Positions 23,322-32,025 of a DNA stretch of 48,722 nt are shown here, piece after piece. Numbering within the stretch: the stretch's first letter is position 1; each line of letters starts with the position of its first letter. The notes under the pieces are model-generated. The model ran no database searches and was not told the origin of the DNA. It saw only the letters and a program-made list of their open reading frames with translations. This DNA comes from an uncultured Clostridia bacterium (GTDB lineage Bacteria; Bacillota; Clostridia; TANB77; CAG-508). The stretch covers positions 1 through 48,722 of the forward strand of contig CALXFD010000012.1 in assembly GCA_944387495.1 (NCBI GenBank). The letters are read 5' to 3'. The position numbers and the translations under genes are program-made.

Positions 23322-24046
23322 TATCTTTTACCTCCTCTTTTTTTAAGTTTTTCCATTTCCATATTATATATTGGAATACTTGCTAAAACTGGGCATTTTG
23401 TTAATTTTTCTATATCTTGTTGTGTTTTTACTGTTGTATCTAACATATTTGCAATTAAAACATACATTATTGCTATTACTGCACCTATAAAAGCAAATAT
23501 TACTATATCTTTTGCATGATTTACATTTGATGGAGATGATGAAACTTCTGCTTCATCTACAACATGAACATTGTTTATATTATATATTTCTCCTACTTTT
23601 TCAGTAAATACTTTTGCAATTTCATTTGCTATTTTTGCTGAATATCCTGCATTTTCATTACTTACAGTTATTTCGATTAATTCTGTATCTTTAACAGATG
23701 ATACAGACACATTTTGTCTTAAATTTGCTTCATTAACATTTATTCCTAAATTTGAAATAACTTGCCTTAATACATTTTTACTTTTTACCAACTCACTATA
23801 TGTAGCTACCAATTTTGAGTTTATTGTAATATCTGATGTTGTGATTGAATCTGCTCCTGTCGTATTTGTTGATGATGAACTTTCTGTTCCTGCTAATACT
23901 AATGTTGTTGATGAACTATACATTGGTGTTACAAAACCAACTGTATATATTATTCCTATTACTATAAATATTAATATGATTAATAATATTTGGACTTTCT
24001 TATTCCAGAATATTTGGAATAGTTCCTTTAAGTCTAATTCTTCCAT
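23321..24046 (-). CDS. CpsC/Wzz-type polysaccharide co-polymerase
   Basis: A 241-residue membrane protein with two transmembrane helices (about residues 17-38 and 183-204) flanking an external Wzz domain, and a short cytosolic tail (KLTKCPVLASIPIYN) that activates the BY kinase. The N-terminal ELDLKELFQIFWNKKVQ is typical of the Wzz family. It is first in a two-gene unit with the kinase and is driven by the promoter at 24097-24125. Confidence 0.92.
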   Translation of the reverse strand: MEELDLKELFQIFWNKKVQILLIILIFIVIGIIYTVGFVTPMYSSSTTLVLAGTESSSSTNTTGADSITTSDITINSKLVATYSELVKSKNVLRQVISNLGINVNEANLRQNVSVSSVKDTELIEITVSNENAGYSAKIANEIAKVFTEKVGEIYNINNVHVVDEAEVSSSPSNVNHAKDIVIFAFIGAVIAIMYVLIANMLDTTVKTQQDIEKLTKCPVLASIPIYNMEMEKLKKRGGKR

Positions 24047-24096
24047 GTTTTCCTCCTTTTATTTTTACTTTTTTCATCTTTTGATTTTACCTTTAT

Positions 24097-24125
24097 AGTA
24101 TACATTTAAGTTGCATTTTTTGCAA
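24097..24125 (-). promoter_or_regulatory. Promoter of cpsC-cpsD
   Basis: TTGCAA, a 17-base spacer and TATACT on the minus strand, about 50 bases before the ATG. It shares AACTTAAATGTATACT with the promoter at 22237-22265. Confidence 0.7.
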
Positions 24126-24140
24126 TATATTTTAATAAAA

Positions 24141-24175
24141 AAAGATAAGATAAATCATATATCTTATCCTTTTTT
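24141..24175. terminator. Terminator between the cohesin-like gene and cpsC
   Basis: GATAAGATA and TATCTTATC pair across a 7-base loop, with T-runs on both strands. It should stop transcripts arriving from the cohesin-like gene before the cpsC promoter. Confidence 0.8.
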
Positions 24176-24224
24176 TATCAATTTTTGTTTAAATTTAGCT
24201 AAATTAAACTCATTATAAAATTAT

Positions 24225-24244
24225 GTGTCACTTTTTGTCATGTG
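24225..24244. promoter_or_regulatory. 20-bp motif shared with the exopolysaccharide operon promoter
   Basis: GTGTCACTTTTTGTCATGTG matches 17 of 20 bases with the sequence at 44292-44311 upstream of the first exopolysaccharide gene. It sits between the cohesin-like gene and cpsC. A possible minus-strand promoter (TGACAA-17-TATAAT) overlaps it. It may be a regulator binding site; inferred from two copies only. Confidence 0.4.
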
Positions 24245-24255
24245 AATTATATTTT

Positions 24256-24966
24256 TTAATATTTAATCTTACGAGATTTTATTTTAAATATCACAACTGC
24301 AACAGCTATTACAACAATTGCTATTATAGCAATATTTTTTAATCCTGCTTTTGGAAGTTGGTTTTTAGCTACTGTTTTATCTACATTACCTGCAATTGAA
24401 TTTGTTTTGCTGTTTGTGCTACCATTTTGTGAACCGTTACTATTTGCAGTATTTGTATTATTTCCTGGTTTAGCCGTATTTCCACCATTTTCTTCATCAT
24501 TATTTAAAGATATTTCGAAAGTGTGATTTTCATCATATTTATCTAAATTTTCACCTTCTGATATATTAATATCTTTTAAAGTTATTTTATTATTTGAACT
24601 ATTTATTGTTGCAGATTGATTTATATTAAATGTTAATTGCACTACTCCTGTATTAGCTTTTCCACTATTTGTTTCTAATACTAATCTTTTTGTTCCCTCT
24701 TCAAAACTTGCACTCCAATTATTAAGTCCTTGTGCTTGAACTGATGAAATAACTGATGTATCATAATCTAATGTCATAGTAATTACCATAGCTTGGCCTT
24801 CTTCTACTTCTACGAAATTTAAAAGACCATATTCTATAACCATTTTAGATGATTGTTTTTCTGCATTTGCATATACTCCAACATCACTTGCAGGTGCAGA
24901 TGCATTAACATTTAACATTGTACATATTATAAGAATAAATAAAACTATTGATACTATTTTTTTCAT
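24256..24966 (-). CDS. Cohesin-like surface protein with sortase-type anchor
   Basis: A 236-residue secreted protein: signal peptide (about 1-24, ending near NASA), a beta-rich module (about 28-155) with cohesin-type features such as GQAMVITMTLDYDTSVISSVQAQ cut by strands and GVVQLTFNINQSA, an Asn/Gly/Ser-rich linker, then LPKAG (204-208), a hydrophobic helix and a basic tail. LPKAG resembles an LPxTG sortase signal with A for T; if not cleaved the helix would anchor it. It would display its cohesin-like module at the cell surface. The next gene upstream encodes a dockerin, the natural partner. Cohesin assignment is by pattern and moderate. Confidence 0.7.
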   Translation of the reverse strand: MKKIVSIVLFILIICTMLNVNASAPASDVGVYANAEKQSSKMVIEYGLLNFVEVEEGQAMVITMTLDYDTSVISSVQAQGLNNWSASFEEGTKRLVLETNSGKANTGVVQLTFNINQSATINSSNNKITLKDINISEGENLDKYDENHTFEISLNNDEENGGNTAKPGNNTNTANSNGSQNGSTNSKTNSIAGNVDKTVAKNQLPKAGLKNIAIIAIVVIAVAVVIFKIKSRKIKY

Positions 24967-25065
24967 TTTTCATTCTCCTTTTTTCTAATATTACTATTTT
25001 CAATATTTTATTACATTTTATCACAACTTTTTTATAGTAACAATATTTTATTCTTTACATTTTTA

Positions 25066-25106
25066 TTACACGTATATTACAATTTTGTAACATACGTGTA
25101 ATTTTA
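25066..25106. terminator. Hairpin after the LRR-dockerin gene
   Basis: TTACACGTAT and ATACGTGTAA form a perfect 10-bp stem whose loop can pair further (TACAA/TTGTA). The plus strand has a TTTTAATT tail; the minus strand tail is A-rich, so termination of the minus-strand gene is less sure. Confidence 0.5.
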
Positions 25107-25112
25107 ATTATA

Positions 25113-26981
25113 CTATTTTCTTCCTAAAAATATATTTTTCATTGCTGCATAATCCATTGCTGCTATTTTTTTGTTATCACAATTAACATCTGCTGCTAAT
25201 TCTTCTAATTCATCTAAATTTCTTACTCCAAGAAGATATTTTTTCATGATAGCCATGTCAAATGCTGTAATTTTTCCGTCTTGGTTAATATCTCCTGCTA
25301 CAACTAATATATATTCATCTCCTGTTTCTGTTCTTAAAATGTCTCCTGTTGCTACAATCTGCTCTCCTGTTAGTTCTTTATTATTTCTATATATATTATA
25401 TTCTATATTATCTTTTATTTTTTTATTAAAATTATTTAAAGTTGTATCATGTGCTATATTTTTTATATAATTATTTTCTAATATATATCCATCTAATTGA
25501 GATTCAAAATTATATTTTAATTCAAAACTTATTGTAGTTTTGTTATTCATATAGTCTGATACTTCTATTGTATATTTTCCCTCTTCTCTGATTTCTTCAC
25601 CTAAATTATAGCTAATTTCTTCACCATCTTTTAATAATTTTACCATTTTAATATCATCATCATTTGAATTTATTGTAATTACATCTGTATATATTTTTCC
25701 ATTTTCTACACCATTAATAGTTGGAGCCTTCTGGTCTAAATATATTTCATATTTTAATATAGTATTTTCTGAATCAGATACTTTTAATATAATAGAATTA
25801 TTTTGTAAATCGCTTAAATTTAACTTGATTTGTGTGTTTTCATCATTAATTTCATAATCTTGTGTTCCAGTTACTTCAACATTTAAGTTGTCTTTATAGA
25901 TATATGAATTTGGCTCAAACAAATCTGTATACATTTTTGGTAAATCTATATCAATTGTACTTTCAGTCACTTCATTTTTAATTTCATATGAAATATTTTG
26001 ATTGTATATAGAATATTTTTCTATATTTGCAATTTTTGTTAAACTATCAAAGTCTGATATCTTATTATTATCAAGATATAGATATTTTAAATTTGCATTA
26101 TTGGCTAATTCTTCTATATTGTTTATTTCATTAACATTTAAGTTTAAGTTTTCTAGATTTTGATTATTTGCTAATTTTTCTATACTATTTATTTGATTGT
26201 TACTACAACTTAGTATTTTTAAGTTATTTAAACTTTCTATACCTGTTAAATCTGTTATTTGATTATTATCTATTTCTAGTTTTTCTAATGTTTGTGCAGT
26301 AGATATTTTATTTATGTTATTTATTAGGTTATTACTTAAATCTATTGTTCTTAATTGAGTTAATTTTGTTAAATCTGGCATTTCTTTTATTTTATTATTA
26401 TTGAAAGACATTTCTTTTAAATTTTGCCAAGCCATAATGCTGTTAATAGAAGAAATGTTGTTTCCATCTAAACATATATATTCTATATTTTGTAAATCTG
26501 TTAGTGGCTCAATTGTTTCTATTTTATTATTTATACCTGTTATATTTTTTAAATTTGGAAGCTTTGAAAGTGGTGTTAAATCTGTTACACTATTTCCACT
26601 AAATGAAACTTTTGTTAATTCTTCTAAATTTTGCAGTGGTGTTAGGTCTGTTATTTCATTCCAGTCTAAAAAGAGCCATGTTATCCCTTTGCCTTTAAAA
26701 TTTTCTATTCCTGATAAATTTGTTATTCCTTTATTTGCTAGTTTTAAAGATGTTCCCCCTGGTTCTGATACTATTTTATCTATATCTGATTCGTAGATTT
26801 TTGTTTTGTTTTCATCTCCTGTGACTTCTTGTGCTAGTTCTAGTATTGCTGTTTTGAAGTTTTTATCTTTAAAACTGCTTGTTATATCTTTTTCACTAGC
26901 ATCTGATTTTGGTGCTAGGGTTAATCCTATTATGAGAATTATTATTATTGATATGAGTTTTTTTAGTTTTTTGTTTTGCAT
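25113..26981 (-). CDS. Secreted leucine-rich-repeat protein with C-terminal dockerin
   Basis: A 622-residue exported protein from ATG 26981 (AAAGGA 8 bases upstream; an ATG at 27011 adds ten residues but lacks a site). Signal peptide about 1-28 (ISIIIILIIGLTLAP), then internalin-like 22-residue leucine-rich repeats over about 70-330 (LENLNLNVNEINNIEELANN type), Ig-like beta domains, and a type I dockerin at about 555-622 with two calcium motifs (AGDINQDGKITAFDMA and ADVNCDNKKIAAMDYAAMK). The dockerin should bind a cohesin, such as the one encoded next door. The LRR part suggests binding to a surface or host protein. No catalytic domain seen. Confidence 0.88.
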   Translation of the reverse strand: MQNKKLKKLISIIIILIIGLTLAPKSDASEKDITSSFKDKNFKTAILELAQEVTGDENKTKIYESDIDKIVSEPGGTSLKLANKGITNLSGIENFKGKGITWLFLDWNEITDLTPLQNLEELTKVSFSGNSVTDLTPLSKLPNLKNITGINNKIETIEPLTDLQNIEYICLDGNNISSINSIMAWQNLKEMSFNNNKIKEMPDLTKLTQLRTIDLSNNLINNINKISTAQTLEKLEIDNNQITDLTGIESLNNLKILSCSNNQINSIEKLANNQNLENLNLNVNEINNIEELANNANLKYLYLDNNKISDFDSLTKIANIEKYSIYNQNISYEIKNEVTESTIDIDLPKMYTDLFEPNSYIYKDNLNVEVTGTQDYEINDENTQIKLNLSDLQNNSIILKVSDSENTILKYEIYLDQKAPTINGVENGKIYTDVITINSNDDDIKMVKLLKDGEEISYNLGEEIREEGKYTIEVSDYMNNKTTISFELKYNFESQLDGYILENNYIKNIAHDTTLNNFNKKIKDNIEYNIYRNNKELTGEQIVATGDILRTETGDEYILVVAGDINQDGKITAFDMAIMKKYLLGVRNLDELEELAADVNCDNKKIAAMDYAAMKNIFLGRK

Positions 26982-27124
26982 ATAAAAAATCCTTTCTACA
27001 TACTTATTCATTGAATAGTATATAGAAAGGTGGTTTGTATTGTCAATAATTGTTACAGAAATGTTATGGAATTGTTATTTTGTAATAAATTTATATCTCA
27101 ATCTCTTTTTAATTTACAAAAGCC

Positions 27125-28324
27125 TTAATTATTATAATAATTCACTAATTTATTTTCTGCTTGTATATATAAATTAGTTTCTTTCACCTTATAGTATATC
27201 TTCGATAAAATTTTCACCAAATTATTAATAATTAATTTTTCTATAATAACATATATTATCATTGAAATTATAAATACACCTATCACTCCTAGAATTGCAT
27301 TTATTATTAATAATGGTGAATTTGTAAATTCACTTCCTCTTACTATTTGTTTCCATATAATGTCTCTAAGGAAAAGATTTTCGTGTACCAAATATATTCC
27401 AAAAGTTGTAGATGCTATTTTATTAATAGTCTCAGTATTCTTTATATCTATATTTTTAAATATTACTAATAATAATATAGCTAAAATTAGTATAAATGGA
27501 CTGCTTTGTCCATTAAAAAATGAAATTTTTCCACTTAATAATGTAATCTTTGTAGAAAGCAATTCCATAATAATCATTATTAGATTCATAATCGTAATTA
27601 TAATTATTACACTTGCTATTCTTTTCTTATTGTTTAAAAAATTTACATTATATTTTTTAATGTACCCTCCAATTAAATAAATTGTTATAAATAATATAAG
27701 ATTGTTCGAATATGTTTCTATTCCCGGAATATTTCCATAGATAAACCATATACCAACCATAATAGTTAACAAAATCTTAAAGTCTCTTTTAGATATATTT
27801 TCTATTATTTTTCTCAGAAATGGTATAAATATATACATTAATATATAACAAGTTGCAAACCAATATAAAGAAAATGAAGTTGGAAAAATTGATTTTATAA
27901 TATTTACTAGATTAATCTTATCACTATTAATTATTATACCTATTCCTAATCCTATAATCGAAAAAGTCCATACTTGTATTAATAACATAATAAACTTTTT
28001 TAGTTTAAATTTTGTTTTATCGTAAAAATATCCTGAAATAATTATAAAAGTAATGGCTCCTAATTTTCCAAACATTTGAAAAAAGTTCACTATTATTCTA
28101 TTTACTGTAACCCCATTTTCCCATACAAAACCGCTATATAACGCATAATGGTGCATTACAATCATTAGCATTGAAATTATTCTTAAAATTTCTAAATTAG
28201 AACTTCTTTCCTTATTCAGATTCCTTTCAACTTGTTCACTAATTTCTTTATGAGAATATTCATTTGTTTGTGTATTGTTTAAATAGTCTGTATTTCTTAT
28301 TGCTTCTTTTGGCTTTGTTAGCAT
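27125..28324 (-). CDS. Membrane O-acyltransferase (acyltransferase 3)
   Basis: A 399-residue polytopic protein with about ten transmembrane helices. After a 40-residue polar N-terminus comes LEILRIISMLMIVMHHYAL, the acyltransferase-3 signature with its conserved His. Members move acetyl or succinyl groups onto sugars at the membrane, so O-acylation of the polysaccharide is likely. It is the last gene of the long minus-strand operon, 43 bases after a glycosyltransferase gene. Confidence 0.85.
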   Translation of the reverse strand: MLTKPKEAIRNTDYLNNTQTNEYSHKEISEQVERNLNKERSSNLEILRIISMLMIVMHHYALYSGFVWENGVTVNRIIVNFFQMFGKLGAITFIIISGYFYDKTKFKLKKFIMLLIQVWTFSIIGLGIGIIINSDKINLVNIIKSIFPTSFSLYWFATCYILMYIFIPFLRKIIENISKRDFKILLTIMVGIWFIYGNIPGIETYSNNLILFITIYLIGGYIKKYNVNFLNNKKRIASVIIIITIMNLIMIIMELLSTKITLLSGKISFFNGQSSPFILILAILLLVIFKNIDIKNTETINKIASTTFGIYLVHENLFLRDIIWKQIVRGSEFTNSPLLIINAILGVIGVFIISMIIYVIIEKLIINNLVKILSKIYYKVKETNLYIQAENKLVNYYNN

Positions 28325-28367
28325 ATTTCATCCTCCATCTATAAAATTAGTAGTTAAAATAATATAT

Positions 28368-29351
28368 TTATTTTCTGTAATATAATTTTAAAAATAAAAT
28401 CATTTTATGTTTTAATAAGAAACAAAATACTTTATCTCTAAAATTTTTATATTTGTTTATTAATATAACATTTTTTATCTCTTTATTCGACATTAATTTT
28501 TCTATTGCTTTTAATATTTCAGAATCATCATCTGCGACTATTCCTTTTATATATCCTTTTGCAATCAGCAAATAATCCATAATCTTTATTTCTTCAAGTT
28601 TTTCTTTTTTCACTCTCCATGATTTTAATAGGTTTTCATGACATTTATAAAGCCTAATATTAAGTTCTAGAAAATTATTATATTTTTTAGTTCCTAGTGT
28701 CTCTCTATTTCTTTGTACATAATGATTATATATTCCTTTATCTAGCCCTATTTTAGCTTTTGCTAGGACTCTCGAATTAAATTCCGTATCTTCTATAAGT
28801 GAAAGTCCTTTTTCAAACTGAAATTGATTATCTTCTAAATAATCTAGTCTGTACATTTTGTTCCAAGCATACCCAAACATTCCTAGTAGTTCTCGATTAA
28901 TTTCATTTTTATCTAAATAGCAGCCTTCAGTATTAAATTGTTTAATTTTTCTATCTACTAATTTTCCTTTTTCATCTTCAAAATCCACATAAAATCCAGC
29001 AATTAAGACATCTACTTGTAAGTCTGTTATTCTGTTTACCATTTTTTCAATCATATCTTTTTCTATAAAATCATCGCTATCAATAAAACATATATATTTG
29101 CCAGTTGCCTTTTTCATTCCAGCATTTCTAGCATCTGATAGTCCTCCATTTAATTTATGTATTACTTTTACTCTCAAATCTTTTTGGGCATATTCATCAG
29201 CAATATTTCCTGAATTATCCGTACTTCCATCATCTACTAGAATTATTTCTAGATTATTATAGCTTTGATTTATAATTGTTTGTATACATTTTTTCATGTA
29301 TAATTCCACATTATAAATTGGTACAACTACACTTACTAACTCTTGTTTCAT
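28368..29351 (-). CDS. Family 2 glycosyltransferase
   Basis: A 327-residue GT-A glycosyltransferase. VSVVVPIYNVELYMKKC opens the fold, VDDGSTDNSG binds the nucleotide sugar, and CFIDSDDFIE holds the metal-binding Asp residues. No transmembrane segment of its own; expected at the inner face of the membrane, adding one sugar of the repeat unit. The ATG overlaps the flippase stop by four bases, so translation is coupled. Sugar and linkage cannot be read from sequence. Confidence 0.92.
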   Translation of the reverse strand: MKQELVSVVVPIYNVELYMKKCIQTIINQSYNNLEIILVDDGSTDNSGNIADEYAQKDLRVKVIHKLNGGLSDARNAGMKKATGKYICFIDSDDFIEKDMIEKMVNRITDLQVDVLIAGFYVDFEDEKGKLVDRKIKQFNTEGCYLDKNEINRELLGMFGYAWNKMYRLDYLEDNQFQFEKGLSLIEDTEFNSRVLAKAKIGLDKGIYNHYVQRNRETLGTKKYNNFLELNIRLYKCHENLLKSWRVKKEKLEEIKIMDYLLIAKGYIKGIVADDDSEILKAIEKLMSNKEIKNVILINKYKNFRDKVFCFLLKHKMILFLKLYYRK

Positions 29352-30898
29352 CTTACTCCTATTCCTTTACTTTTCAATTTTTCCTTAAATTTATCTATTA
29401 TATTAATTTTTAAATAGTTAAAAGCTTCTGTTTTTCTATAACAGAAATAATATATTATACTTGCTATAATTAAACATATTATTCCTTTTAGAATAAATGT
29501 TACAATATTCACTATATTTATATAATTAGTAATTATTCCACATAATATAATAATTATTACAGTTATTAAAAAATTCAACAAATTGTCTTTAAAATAATTC
29601 GTTACTTTTTTATTAAAATGAATTTTATATAATACAAAAGGTTCATACCACATATTAGTTAAAAGCCTTGATATTACTGTTGCAATTAAAATTCCAAATA
29701 TTCCCCATATTTTTCCTAATATGATTGATAAAATGATATTTAATCCTGCCGTAAATAGTGCTACATACTTAGTATGTTCAAACAATCCTGTTGTTTCTCT
29801 ATATATCCAAATAGGATTTAGAATCCCCTTTAAATAAAAAGATAATACTATTGTTATTACTACTGGTGTGCTTAATATATAACTTTCTCCAAATGCTATA
29901 GTAATAAAGTCATTAAATAGTATCTGCAATCCTACTGCGCAAAAACCAAATATAATATTACATACTGAATTAATTACCTTAAATATTTCAAACTGTTTTT
30001 CTTTATCTGTGCTAGCTATTAAGTTTCCTACACTTGCTGTTAAGGCAGTAAATATTATAGTCGTAAATGTTTCAACAGAAGTAATTACCATCAAATAATT
30101 TGAATAATATCCTACCCAAATTGTTCCAACTAGTATAGAAATCAATATATTGTCTGTATTATTTAAAATAACTCCTCCTATTTTGTAGAAAAACATGGAT
30201 TTCATATTTTTAAATATTTCTTTTTTGTCTTTTTTATTTAATTGGTCACCTTTTTTTATATATGGATACATTCTTTTAGTTACCAAAGCACCACATAAAT
30301 TTGTTAAAAATGTTCCTATTACTTGTATAACTAAATATAAAATAAAATTCTTAGTAATTACTAAAACTATAATCTGCATTACTGTTTGTAAAATATATAC
30401 TAATAAAGTATATATTTTTGTTATGTAAAGTTTTTGGTCAGCATTTAGTATTACTGATCTACTTGCTAACAAATATGATATTACAGTATTTGCCAGGAAT
30501 AATAAATAGTATATATTGATATTTTCTATTTCGTCTGTTGTATTTACTAAATATTCTAAAAATGGCATCAAGCATATTCCTAGAATTGCAACTACAACTG
30601 CTACTATATTATACATTTTTTTATAGTAATTCATCAATGCTGATATTTTTTCTGTATCGTTGTTAGCTAATGGCTTATACATACTGTATATTATTGAACT
30701 TCCCATCCCTAGCTCTGCAACTGATAAAATTGTTAAAATATTTGAAAAAAGTCCATTTATTCCTAAATATTCTGCTCCTAATATTCTCACAAATATAATC
30801 CTTGAAATAAATGTGAGTATTAATAATAATATCTGATTTCCTATTCCTAAAAATATATTTTTAATTGAATTATATATCCTCGATTTTTCTTTGTTCAT
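29348..30898 (-). CDS. Polysaccharide flippase (Wzx-like)
   Basis: A 516-residue protein with about 12-14 transmembrane helices of the MOP superfamily. The N-terminus (IKNIFLGIGNQILLLILTF, then FVRILGAEYLGINGLF) is typical of Wzx/polysaccharide biosynthesis proteins. It should flip undecaprenyl-linked repeat units across the membrane for the polymerase encoded upstream. It lies within the operon between a CapA-type gene and a glycosyltransferase. Confidence 0.92.
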   Translation of the reverse strand: MNKEKSRIYNSIKNIFLGIGNQILLLILTFISRIIFVRILGAEYLGINGLFSNILTILSVAELGMGSSIIYSMYKPLANNDTEKISALMNYYKKMYNIVAVVVAILGICLMPFLEYLVNTTDEIENINIYYLLFLANTVISYLLASRSVILNADQKLYITKIYTLLVYILQTVMQIIVLVITKNFILYLVIQVIGTFLTNLCGALVTKRMYPYIKKGDQLNKKDKKEIFKNMKSMFFYKIGGVILNNTDNILISILVGTIWVGYYSNYLMVITSVETFTTIIFTALTASVGNLIASTDKEKQFEIFKVINSVCNIIFGFCAVGLQILFNDFITIAFGESYILSTPVVITIVLSFYLKGILNPIWIYRETTGLFEHTKYVALFTAGLNIILSIILGKIWGIFGILIATVISRLLTNMWYEPFVLYKIHFNKKVTNYFKDNLLNFLITVIIIILCGIITNYINIVNIVTFILKGIICLIIASIIYYFCYRKTEAFNYLKINIIDKFKEKLKSKGIGVR

Positions 30899-30902
30899 AT
30901 AA

Positions 30903-32021
30903 CTATTCCTCTATTTTTATTTCATATTCTTTTTGCAGTTCTATTTCATCATATTTTGAATCACAAAATATATTATATATAGTACAATTATCTTTTAATA
31001 AAACCTTCACATTTTCCTTATTCATGTTTTCCTTAATTAAGTCATATAGTAAAACTGTTTTTGCTGATTTAAAGTCATCTATAAGTGTTTTATAAATTGA
31101 AAATGTCACTTTTTTTTCCTTTAAATTTTGATTTTTTTCTAAATATACATGTAAAGCTATCGAATAATCTGACAATTTATCTAATGGCGACGAACTTGTA
31201 CCTGGTGTACAAAAGAAATTTCCTAGTGAATACGTTCCTATAAAATTTTTAGAAAATATTCCTTTTTGTACTACATGTGGATGACATCCTACTACTAAGT
31301 CAACTCCTAGTTTTCTTAAAATATCCATTATATTTAAAGTGTATTTATCTATAATACTGTTATGTTGTCCTCCTGAATGCATACACATTATGACATAGTC
31401 TACTTTGTCTTTTAATTCTTTTATATCTTCTTGAATATTTTTCGTTATTTTTTTATTTCTATATAACTTCTTTATTAATCTACTAAAAATATTGTATCTT
31501 GAAATCTTTTTTTCTTGTTCTTCAAATATGTTTACCATATTTTTTTCACTTGGCTTTAAATATTGTTTATTAAAAATTGCATTAGTTCCATATGTATATG
31601 ATAATACACCTATTTTTATACCATCTTTTTCAAAAATAAATGGTTTATTAGTCTCATTTTTTAAACATGTTCCTGTATAATTAAGTTTTATCTCCTTTAA
31701 TACTTTGATTGTATTCTCTAATCCTTCTATCCCTCTATCTAGGCAATGATTATTCGCAGTTGATACTAAATCTATTCCTAATTCGTCCTTTACGGCTTTT
31801 GCAAATTCCACTGGAGTATTAAATAACCATGGATGGTTAGTATATCCTAAATGCTCCCCTGCTAATGGAGTTTCTAAATTTCCAACAAATAAATCTGAGT
31901 CTTCAAAATCTTTTTTTACTCTTTCAAAACATGATTTATAATCATATTCTCCATTTTTGTAACTAGCCTCTGTTTGCTGCATTTCACACATTATATCCCC
32001 CACAAAAGATAATTTTATCAT
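30903..32021 (-). CDS. CapA-family metallophosphatase-like protein
   Basis: A 372-residue PGA_cap/CapA fold protein. Typical blocks: LSFVGDIMCE, DLFVGNLETPLAG, STANNHCLDRG, CMHSGGQHN and VGCHPHVVQKG, which supply the metal-binding Asp, Asn and His residues of the calcineurin-like fold. Relatives act in poly-gamma-glutamate capsule synthesis or in polysaccharide clusters, often with unknown substrate. No signal peptide or membrane anchor is seen, unlike Bacillus CapA, so a cytosolic role in this operon is possible. Starts 4 bases after the PP-loop gene stop. Confidence 0.85.
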   Translation of the reverse strand: MIKLSFVGDIMCEMQQTEASYKNGEYDYKSCFERVKKDFEDSDLFVGNLETPLAGEHLGYTNHPWLFNTPVEFAKAVKDELGIDLVSTANNHCLDRGIEGLENTIKVLKEIKLNYTGTCLKNETNKPFIFEKDGIKIGVLSYTYGTNAIFNKQYLKPSEKNMVNIFEEQEKKISRYNIFSRLIKKLYRNKKITKNIQEDIKELKDKVDYVIMCMHSGGQHNSIIDKYTLNIMDILRKLGVDLVVGCHPHVVQKGIFSKNFIGTYSLGNFFCTPGTSSSPLDKLSDYSIALHVYLEKNQNLKEKKVTFSIYKTLIDDFKSAKTVLLYDLIKENMNKENVKVLLKDNCTIYNIFCDSKYDEIELQKEYEIKIEE

Positions 32022-32025
32022 ATAT

